Origin: JANRKG01 sp033763635
Lineage (GTDB): Bacteria; Cyanobacteriota; Cyanobacteriia; GCF-001939115
Direction of reading: 5' to 3'
DNA length: 12,311 nt
Assembly (NCBI GenBank): GCA_033763635.1
Contig: JANRKG010000279.1
Coordinates: 1-12,311 of the forward strand
Positions 7,654 through 12,311 of the stretch are shown here, piece by piece. Each line of letters opens with the position of its first letter. Position 1 is the stretch's first letter. The position numbers and the translations under genes were made by a program. The notes below the pieces were generated by a model that saw only the letters and a list, made by a program, of their open reading frames with translations, did not search any database and had not been told where the DNA came from.

Positions 7654-8708
7654 CGGAACAAGCCTCGGATAATCGCAAAGGGCGAGAAAATATCTCCGAT
7701 CGTCTGGAAAATATCTCGCGTATTGGTGACGGCTGAGTCATAACAGATCACCGCATCATCAGGCATGAGAAAAGGATTGTTTTCCTCACCCGTCGAGTTC
7801 TTGAGTAAATCTTGCACCGATCGTTCCAGATACCAGGTTTTCCCGGTCAGGCGATCGATCCGGACTAACAAACCCTGGCGATCGGCGTTCGTTGCCTGGG
7901 TGCCTCCAGCACAATTAGCCGCCACGACTGCCTGAGCAAACCGGGCTCCGTAGGGAAAGGAAGTCGCATCCCGGCCAATAGAAGAAGAAGCGTTGCTAGA
8001 TGAAGGTTCGGTCAAATTAGACAGAAAAACCTTGACCCCAACGGTAGTAATTGTGGAGGGGCGAACCAGTTCCGGTTGTACTTTTCCAGTGGAAGCAATT
8101 TTGATTTGGTCCCCTGTAATCAGAGGCACTTCTGGTACAGGTTCCCCCAGCAAGATCCCTGACAGGTCAAAGCGATATTCCTGCCCCTTCCGAATCAGAA
8201 GAATGGATTTGAGATCTGCATCTGGACGCACCCCTCCCGCATTTCGAATGGCATTCGTTAAGTTCCGTGCAGGGGCATAATCCCCTGCAATCTGGAGGGG
8301 AGATTGGGTTTTATCCGCAGTTGTTTGGGGATTAATTAAAACTTGACCGGGGGCGAAAACAGCTCCAGACACAGCAACCACTGCCTCACCCCATTGCACA
8401 ACCCGCACACTAACACGTAAAAAGGCAGGTCGAAAAAATCCACCCTTGACTAAAGCTTGATAGAGGGACTGCTCAACCTCTGAAGTTTCCAAACCTGCTA
8501 CGGGTAGAGGTTGTAAGTAGGGGATTTCTAAATTTCCCTGTTGATTTACTGTAAAGATTCCGTTAAAGTCATCCCCTTCAGGAATTGAAATTCGAACATA
8601 GTCACCCGGAGAAAGAGGTAGAGCCAACGCAGATCCCAAAAGTATGGGAAAGGAAACAGCCACTACGACTAGAGAAATTATCCAATTTAGTAAAAGTTTC
8701 CTCAACAT
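7650..8708 (-). CDS. Polysaccharide export protein, OPX/Wza-like
   Basis: This 352-residue protein is an outer-membrane polysaccharide export (OPX) family member. It has a clear signal peptide: MLRKLLLNW, a hydrophobic core to about residue 25, and a probable cleavage after ALA (27-29). The Poly_export domain follows at once (LPLSPGDYVRISIPEG, 30-45, to about 105), then an SLBB domain starting AVVAVSGAVFAPGQVLI (109-125) and a further SLBB-like region (about 160-210). Unlike E. coli Wza there is no lipobox cysteine after the signal peptide. I chose ATG 8708 because it gives a proper signal peptide; a TTG at 8759 would add 17 residues ahead of it. It is the first gene of the operon and forms the periplasmic/outer-membrane exit route with the PCP protein. 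Confidence 0.92.
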   Translation of the reverse strand: MLRKLLLNWIISLVVVAVSFPILLGSALALPLSPGDYVRISIPEGDDFNGIFTVNQQGNLEIPYLQPLPVAGLETSEVEQSLYQALVKGGFFRPAFLRVSVRVVQWGEAVVAVSGAVFAPGQVLINPQTTADKTQSPLQIAGDYAPARNLTNAIRNAGGVRPDADLKSILLIRKGQEYRFDLSGILLGEPVPEVPLITGDQIKIASTGKVQPELVRPSTITTVGVKVFLSNLTEPSSSNASSSIGRDATSFPYGARFAQAVVAANCAGGTQATNADRQGLLVRIDRLTGKTWYLERSVQDLLKNSTGEENNPFLMPDDAVICYDSAVTNTRDIFQTIGDIFSPFAIIRGLFR

Positions 8709-8723
8709 CAAAGTCGTGAACTG

Positions 8724-8754
8724 TAGGAATAGCAAGCTATATTTAGCTTTCCTA
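8724..8754 (-). repeat. Imperfect hairpin in the OPX gene leader
   Basis: An outer pair TAGGAA/TTCCTA (8724-8729 with 8749-8754) encloses an inner pair AAGCTA/TAGCTT (8734-8739 with 8744-8749), leaving a five-base bulge on one side; the two pairs share one base. It lies just upstream of the preferred ATG at 8708, in what should be the 5' leader. It may affect translation or transcript stability; no known regulatory RNA family is recognised. Confidence 0.35.
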
Positions 8755-8851
8755 ATCAATCATTCCAAATCGGGACAGGTTTAGAATGTGTAACGTTTGA
8801 ACTTACTGTTCCCGTAATTGTGTCTGACTATTCCGAATTAGCAATAAACTA

Positions 8852-8872
8852 CTATGCACTTTCAGTGCATAG
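8852..8872. repeat. Perfect 9-bp inverted repeat with 3-base spacer (operator or hairpin)
   Basis: CTATGCACT, then TTC, then AGTGCATAG: a perfect palindrome of 21 bases about 145 bases upstream of the OPX start. The size and symmetry suit an operator for a dimeric regulator. No T-run follows on either strand, so it is unlikely to be an intrinsic terminator. It matches no cyanobacterial operator I know. Confidence 0.6.
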
Positions 8873-8888
8873 GTTCCCTCAGACTAAT

Positions 8889-8905
8889 GAGGAATGAAAT
8901 TCCTC
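8889..8905. repeat. Perfect 7-bp inverted repeat with 3-base spacer
   Basis: GAGGAAT, then GAA, then ATTCCTC, beginning 17 bases after the previous palindrome. The arms differ from that palindrome, so it is not a second copy of one site, but both have a three-base spacer, and the spacers (TTC and GAA) are reverse complements. Role unknown. Confidence 0.5.
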
Positions 8906-9110
8906 TGTTGCTCCGAGCCAAATTCCCCTTACATGTTAACTCGGCAATCATTGGCAAAGGAGACTATACACTAACTCTTGGGTGTGTTGAAGGATGGTTT
9001 CCATGACCGTCTTCTGATTGTTTTGCTACGCCCTTTCTTTCAGATTTTGGCTCCTTTGGCAAACCTTATTGAGAATGGTGCAAGATCTCAGTTAAACTTG
9101 TTGCCAAGTC

Positions 9111-9134
9111 AAATAGTTAACACATTAACTATTT
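9111..9134. repeat. Perfect 10-bp AT-rich inverted repeat downstream of the LysR gene
   Basis: AAATAGTTAA, then CACA, then TTAACTATTT, starting 23 bases past the LysR stop. The position suits a transcript end, but the stem has one G-C pair per ten and no T-run follows on the minus strand, so it would be a weak intrinsic terminator. It may instead be a protein-binding site or an RNA-processing hairpin. Confidence 0.5.
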
Positions 9135-9157
9135 TATGATTGCAAAGAAATGTTATC

Positions 9158-10099
9158 TTAATCTCTAATATTTCGATTTTCAACAATTCTTTGACAAGCG
9201 TGTTGGATCGTCTGTCTCAACCAAAGGTTTTCAGGATTTCGATCGTTAAGCATACTCCACACCATTGATATTGGCCAAGAGGATAAACTGAGTGGAATAT
9301 CAAATGCCTTGAGGGAGTAGTGTCGCGTAACATGCGCTGCCATGCAGGAGGGAATGGCTACTAATAGATCGGAAGCCGCGATCGCTGAAGGTAAGGCAAA
9401 CCAGTAGGGAATTGTAAGGGCAATGCGTCGTTTTAATCCCTGATTAGCCAGAGCTTGGTCGATAATCCCAACCTCATCTCGCCGTAATGTGAATAGTGCA
9501 TGGGGAAACCCGACAAAACTCTCCAGACTCATAATCCCATTCTCCAGCGCCGGATGTCCGCTCCGGGCAAGGCCAATAAATTGTTCCGATAGCAGCGTTG
9601 TTTGAAGAATGTAGGGCGGTAAGTTAGAAAATGTTCCCACAGCCACATCCAGCGAATTATTTTCAATTGAATTGACCAGCGATTCCTTTCCCACTGAGAG
9701 CAATCGCAAATTAACGTGGGGAGCTTGATGACTAAGAATGTCTAGCAACTCTGGCAGAATCATGCTGGCAAAGTAATCCGAAGTAGCGACGGTGAAGGTT
9801 TTCTCTGAAGAGGCAGGATCAAAGGTTTGCAGGACAGCCAACGTGGTTCGGATCGTGTCCAAAGCAGATATTACTTGAGGAGCGATCGCCACCGCCCTGC
9901 TCGTCGGCTTCATTTCTCGCCCCACCCGCACAAATAATTCATCATCAAAGAGCGATCGTAATCGCCCTAACGCAGCACTCATGGCTGGTTGCCCAATGTG
10001 GATGTGTTGAGCAGCGAGGGTCACACTTTGATGGAGATACAGAGACTCAAAGGCGACGAGGAGATTGAGGTCAACGGCTCCCAAATCAATTGATTTCAT
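9158..10099 (-). CDS. LysR-type transcriptional regulator
   Basis: This 313-residue protein is a standard-length LysR regulator. The winged helix-turn-helix occupies about residues 10-68: LNLLVAFESLYLHQSVTLAA, then QPAMSAALGRLRSLFDDELFVR, and the wing region MKPTSRA. A periplasmic-binding-protein-like effector domain fills residues 95-300 (TFTVATSDYFASMILPELL at its start). The DNA-binding part resembles the NodD/PcpR-like branch that responds to aromatic or small organic effectors, but the ligand cannot be read. The gene is divergent from the SnoaL/SMP-30/ABM/SDR operon, with 114 bases between start codons, the usual layout for a LysR regulator and its target. A 14-base palindrome (10083-10096) spans its codons 2-6, suggesting autoregulation. 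There is no Shine-Dalgarno sequence at the ATG (10099); TATAAA on the minus strand at 10119-10114 would give a very short leader. Confidence 0.95.
   Translation of the reverse strand: MKSIDLGAVDLNLLVAFESLYLHQSVTLAAQHIHIGQPAMSAALGRLRSLFDDELFVRVGREMKPTSRAVAIAPQVISALDTIRTTLAVLQTFDPASSEKTFTVATSDYFASMILPELLDILSHQAPHVNLRLLSVGKESLVNSIENNSLDVAVGTFSNLPPYILQTTLLSEQFIGLARSGHPALENGIMSLESFVGFPHALFTLRRDEVGIIDQALANQGLKRRIALTIPYWFALPSAIAASDLLVAIPSCMAAHVTRHYSLKAFDIPLSLSSWPISMVWSMLNDRNPENLWLRQTIQHACQRIVENRNIRD
10083..10096. promoter_or_regulatory. Perfect 14-bp palindrome, candidate LysR recognition site
   Basis: AAATCAATTGATTT is perfectly self-complementary and overlaps codons 2-6 of the LysR gene. The near-identical AATCAATTTGATTT lies about 36 bases away. 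Relative to the predicted plus-strand promoter it is centred near -71, close to the usual LysR recognition-site position. Binding is inferred. Confidence 0.5.
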
Positions 10100-10118
10100 T
10101 AATATTAAAAATTTTTAT

Positions 10119-10132
10119 AATCAATTTGATTT
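10119..10132. promoter_or_regulatory. Second AATCAA-TTGATT palindrome, candidate LysR activation site
   Basis: AATCAATTTGATTT differs from the first palindrome mainly by one extra central T. It overlaps the -35 box of the predicted plus-strand promoter, where LysR activation sites normally sit. Between the two copies lies a third palindrome, TAAAAATTTTTA (10106-10117), an AT tract likely to be curved or flexible. Confidence 0.45.
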
Positions 10133-10154
10133 ATCCTGATTCTGCCACTATTGT
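10126..10154 (+). promoter_or_regulatory. Predicted promoter of the SnoaL/SMP-30/ABM/SDR operon
   Basis: TTGATT (10126-10131) and TATTGT (10149-10154) are separated by 17 bases, each matching four of six consensus positions. Transcription would start near 10161, giving a leader of about 53 bases. The moderate -35 overlapping a palindrome fits an activator-dependent promoter. Confidence 0.45.
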
Positions 10155-10213
10155 GTTTGCTAAAGCAAGAAATTCGACGTTCAAATTGCTCCAGCCAAAG
10201 AGGGGAGGGCTGC

Positions 10214-10658
10214 ATGGCTAACGGTGAATCGCAAGTCTTGTCAATTGCCCATCGATTCGTAGAAGAATTTTGGGGTAAAGGGAACATGAGTTTGGCAGAG
10301 GAGCTTTTAAGCGAAACCGTACAGGTGATTACCGGGCTAAAACCCGATGGTCCGATCGACGGAATTGCCGAATACAAGCAGGTATTTTCTGGGTTTTATG
10401 ATACCTTTCCGCCGATACAGCCGCTTCGCATTGAAGACAGTTTTTCAACGATTGATCGTGCGGTTGTGCACTTCAAATCCCTTCAAAAATGAGAAAGACT
10501 TTTTTGGCATCTCGAAGAGCGATCGCATCATTACCTTCCATGAAACCCATGTAATGCGTATTAAGGACGGCAAGATTATCGAGAACATCGTCAGTGCTAC
10601 CAACTTAGAATTTGAAATGCTGATGGCTCCTGTCCTAACTCCCCTGATCTTGAGGTAA
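10214..10658 (+). pseudogene. SnoaL-like (NTF2-fold) protein, disrupted by a one-base frameshift
   Basis: Two consecutive frames together make one SnoaL-like polyketide-cyclase/ester-cyclase family protein of about 147 residues. The first (ATG 10214, strong GGAGG-type Shine-Dalgarno at 10203-10208) reads through VLSIAHRFVEEFWGKGN and FSGFYDTFPP to a TGA at 10490-10492. The +1 frame continues with NEKDFFGI, IITFHETHVMRIKDGKIIEN and stops at 10656-10658. The join falls in a run of five A (10485-10489); with four A the sequence would read SLQNEKDFFGI without interruption. Both halves keep family-like sequence, so the change is recent, a sequencing error, or bypassed by slippage. SnoaL-like proteins are small alpha+beta-barrel enzymes acting on cyclic or polyketide-like molecules; the substrate is unknown. 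It is the first gene of the plus-strand operon, 2 bases before the SMP-30-like start. Confidence 0.8.
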
Positions 10659-10660
10659 AA

Positions 10661-11557
10661 ATGACATTACCTGTAATTTACGCGGATACGCCCGTTGCTT
10701 TAGTTCCCAGCCAGTCTGTTGCGACGTTTCCGGTCAATACATTTCTGGAAAATTTAGCGGTTCTGCCATCGGGTGATATTTACATCACTAACCACGAAGT
10801 TGGAGAGGTGATCCATCTCGGTCCAGACGGTAACCCCACCGTATACGCCCAACTCAGTGGAAAGGTCACCGGCATTTCCTGGATTGAGTCCAATCAATTC
10901 CTTGTCAATGGCTGGAACGAACAAGGCGTTCCCTTTGTTGCCCTATTGTCAGATGGGGAGGTGCAATTCCTCCAAACCTTGCCAGAGGCTCAATTTCTCA
11001 ATGGCATCACACCATTGTCTTCCCACCGTTACCTCATGGCTGATTCCTACCGCGGCGCAATTTGGTCGTTTGATGTGACCACCAAAACCCTCGACCTGTG
11101 GTTAGAGCATTCCCTGCTCACCCGCAGTGATGAGACTAGTACGTTCCCATCTGTCAATGGCTTGAAGCGCTTTGGAAATCATCTCTATGTGTCTAACACT
11201 CAGCAGATGTTGCTATTACAGATTCCGTTGGATGCAAGCCTCAGCCCTCAGAAACCGGAGATTTTCATCGAAGGAACGAACATTGACGATTTTGCCTTTG
11301 ATATTGACGGCAATCTCTATGGCGCTACCCATGTGTACAACAGTGTGATTCGCATTGACCGCGATCGCCGCACAACTATCATTGCCCAGGCTGACCAGGG
11401 GGTAACAGGTTGCACGGCTGTCGCCTTTTATGGCACTGATTTGTATGTTGTCACCAATGGTGGGATGTTTTTACCCCCTGAAACGGGTGTGGAACCTGCA
11501 CAGGTGGTCCGTCTAGCCGTTGGTGTGAGTGGTGCACCCTTGTTGAGTAGGGGCTGA
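10661..11557 (+). CDS. SMP-30/gluconolactonase-like beta-propeller protein
   Basis: This 298-residue protein has the repeating beta-strand pattern and motifs of the SMP-30/gluconolactonase/LRE-like six-bladed propellers, metal-dependent lactonases or related hydrolases. Examples are FLENLAVLPSGDIYITN (28-44), FLNGITPL (112-119), SVNGLKRFGNHLYVSNT (164-180) and NIDDFAFDIDGNLYGATH (207-224). Glu30, Asn114 or Asn166 and Asp209/Asp210 sit where the family's metal-binding Glu, Asn and Asp are expected; this is an eye alignment. There is no signal peptide, so it should be cytoplasmic. The ATG at 10661 follows the SnoaL-like stop by 2 bases with GAGG just upstream. Its place beside SnoaL, ABM and SDR proteins suggests hydrolysis of a lactone or ester intermediate in a small-molecule pathway. 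Some family members are not enzymes. Confidence 0.85.
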   Translation: MTLPVIYADTPVALVPSQSVATFPVNTFLENLAVLPSGDIYITNHEVGEVIHLGPDGNPTVYAQLSGKVTGISWIESNQFLVNGWNEQGVPFVALLSDGEVQFLQTLPEAQFLNGITPLSSHRYLMADSYRGAIWSFDVTTKTLDLWLEHSLLTRSDETSTFPSVNGLKRFGNHLYVSNTQQMLLLQIPLDASLSPQKPEIFIEGTNIDDFAFDIDGNLYGATHVYNSVIRIDRDRRTTIIAQADQGVTGCTAVAFYGTDLYVVTNGGMFLPPETGVEPAQVVRLAVGVSGAPLLSRG

Positions 11558-11561
11558 AGTA

Positions 11562-12113
11562 ATGCAGACAGATCCTCCTGTGACAGTGGATGTCGTGCAG
11601 CAGGTCACAAGGGGTAAGGAGCGAGAGTTTGAAGCACTATTAGAGCAGATTATCAGCACAGCCAGCACCTTTGAAGGTTATTTAGGCTCATCTGTGTTTC
11701 GTCCAAGTCATCAAGACGATCATGAATACCGGATTGTCTTCAAGTTTGACCATTTAGAAAATTTGAAGCGGTGGGAGCGTTCGTCTGTCCGCCAGCAGTT
11801 TCTGAGTCAAGTTCGCAACCTCACAGTGAATGCTGGCACATTCTCAATTATTACTGGGTTAGAAACTTGGTTCACTCTGCCTGCAAAGCCGGGAGTGTTG
11901 CCCCCACCCCGTTACAAAATGGTGCTGGTTTCTGGAATTGCCATTTTTGGCATTAATCAGATTTTGACTGTTCTTCCGCTGGCTTGGCTGGCACAGCTAC
12001 CGTCCATACTACGCCTACTGATTCTCGTTTTTCTAACAACTGCATTGATGACCTATGTTGTGATGCCAAGGCTGACAAAGCTATTGGCATGGTGGTTATA
12101 TCCCAAACGTTGA
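11562..12113 (+). CDS. ABM-domain protein with two-helix membrane tail
   Basis: Residues about 7-105 of this 183-residue protein form an antibiotic-biosynthesis-monooxygenase (ABM) ferredoxin-like domain: VTVDVVQQVTRGKEREFEAL, then FEGYLGSSVFRP, EYRIVFKFDHLENLKRWERS and a final strand near 93-105. ABM domains include cofactor-free monooxygenases of quinone- or polyketide-like aromatics and haem-handling proteins. After a Pro-rich linker (AKPGVLPPP, 108-116) come two hydrophobic helices (about 118-138 and 148-168) with a conserved-looking TYVVMPRLTKLL ending, so the domain is anchored to a membrane. This ABM-plus-two-helix form is a recognised bacterial arrangement with no well-established function that I know of. 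It starts 4 bases after the SMP-30-like stop; the SDR gene follows 30 bases later. Confidence 0.85.
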   Translation: MQTDPPVTVDVVQQVTRGKEREFEALLEQIISTASTFEGYLGSSVFRPSHQDDHEYRIVFKFDHLENLKRWERSSVRQQFLSQVRNLTVNAGTFSIITGLETWFTLPAKPGVLPPPRYKMVLVSGIAIFGINQILTVLPLAWLAQLPSILRLLILVFLTTALMTYVVMPRLTKLLAWWLYPKR

Positions 12114-12143
12114 GCATTGTAATGACATGAAGGAGAAATCATC

Positions 12144-12311
12144 ATGGCTGACTTATGTGTGATTGTGGGCATGGGCGAAGGTAACAGTATGGCGATCGCC
12201 CGTCGGTTTGCCCAAGAAGGGTTTGCGATCGCGATGCTGGCTCGGAATGAGCAGAAACTGAAAGACTACCAAGCCACACTGCAAGCTGAAGGATTTACGT
12301 CTCACTATTTC
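12144..12311 (+). CDS. SDR-family oxidoreductase, N-terminal part (cut by window edge)
   Basis: The 56 visible residues form the first Rossmann beta-alpha-beta unit of a short-chain dehydrogenase/reductase: CVIVGMGEGNSMAIARRFAQ, then GFAIAMLARNEQKLKDY. The Gly-rich loop is atypical: classic TGxxxGIG becomes VGMGEGNS, keeping Gly9 and Gly13 but with Val for Thr and Ser for the last Gly. The Arg after AMLA favours NADP(H). The ATG at 12144 has a strong AAGGAG Shine-Dalgarno sequence at 12130-12135. The catalytic Ser-Tyr-Lys region is outside the window. It is probably the fourth gene of the LysR-controlled operon. Confidence 0.85.
   Translation, partial: MADLCVIVGMGEGNSMAIARRFAQEGFAIAMLARNEQKLKDYQATLQAEGFTSHYF

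Larger units (their letters stand above)
8709..9157. other. Gene-free region upstream of the polysaccharide operon
   Basis: About 450 bases between the LysR gene's stop and the OPX gene's start hold no convincing gene on either strand. They contain three inverted repeats and the leader hairpin, listed separately. The polysaccharide operon promoter should lie here on the minus strand. I see only weak matches, such as a TTGCTA box followed 16 bases later by CACAAT, not strong enough to call. The 3' untranslated region of the LysR transcript also ends here. Confidence 0.6.

Noticed and set aside
8951..9063. Direct repeat TTGGCAAA (8951-8958, 9056-9063) and inverted CAAAGGAG/CTCCTTTG, like small mobile-element ends
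   Set aside because: Only eight bases each, imperfect beyond that, with no target-site duplication visible and no transposase; chance is likely in 450 bases.
8978..9139. A 53-codon plus-strand frame from TTG 8978, hydrophobic in the middle
   Set aside because: The start is rare, the AGGAG upstream is too far away (about 15 bases), no family is recognised, and the frame runs through the inverted repeat at 9111-9134.
10157..10168. Small inverted repeat TTGCT-AA-AGCAA at the predicted transcription start
   Set aside because: Five-base arms in a short region are expected by chance; no second copy supports an operator.
1..12311. CRISPR array, tRNA, rRNA, transposase or phage genes
   Set aside because: I looked on both strands and saw no regularly spaced repeats, tRNA-like cloverleaf, rRNA sequence or mobile-element protein motifs.

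Overview
The window looks like cyanobacterial chromosome. CGATCG is common throughout, the full HIP1 octamer GCGATCGC occurs seven times by hand count, base composition is moderate, and the gene families fit a cyanobacterium. I cannot name a genus from sequence alone.

Left block (1-8708, all on the minus strand): a Wzx/Wzy-type exopolysaccharide assembly operon. In transcription order it encodes an outer-membrane polysaccharide export (OPX/Wza-like) protein, a GumC/Wzz-like chain-length protein, an O-antigen polymerase/ligase-like membrane protein, a polysaccharide pyruvyl transferase family enzyme, a Wzx-like flippase, an exostosin (GT47)-like glycosyltransferase and two tandem family 2 glycosyltransferases, the last cut by the window edge. 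Most junctions overlap by a few bases, including two ATGA stop/start overlaps, so translational coupling is likely. The one break is a 445-base AT-rich gap between the pyruvyl transferase and the flippase, which carries a candidate promoter and an orphan antisense reading frame. No initiating sugar-phosphate transferase and no BY-type tyrosine kinase are visible here. The expected product is an extracellular polysaccharide, possibly pyruvylated.

Middle (8709-9157): a gene-free stretch of about 450 bases upstream of the polysaccharide operon and downstream of a LysR regulator gene. It holds several perfect or near-perfect inverted repeats but no convincing gene.

Right block (9158-12311): a LysR-type regulator on the minus strand, transcribed divergently from a plus-strand operon. 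That operon encodes a SnoaL-like protein (broken by a one-base frameshift), an SMP-30/gluconolactonase-like beta-propeller, an antibiotic-biosynthesis-monooxygenase (ABM) domain protein with a two-helix membrane tail, and the start of an SDR oxidoreductase that runs off the edge. The 114-base divergent intergenic region and the regulator's first codons carry two matching palindromes about 36 bases apart. They sit near -71 and -35 of a predicted promoter, which is close to the classic LysR recognition-site/activation-site layout. The cassette looks like an inducible small-molecule modification or detoxification pathway with an unknown substrate; it is the part of the window most worth following up.
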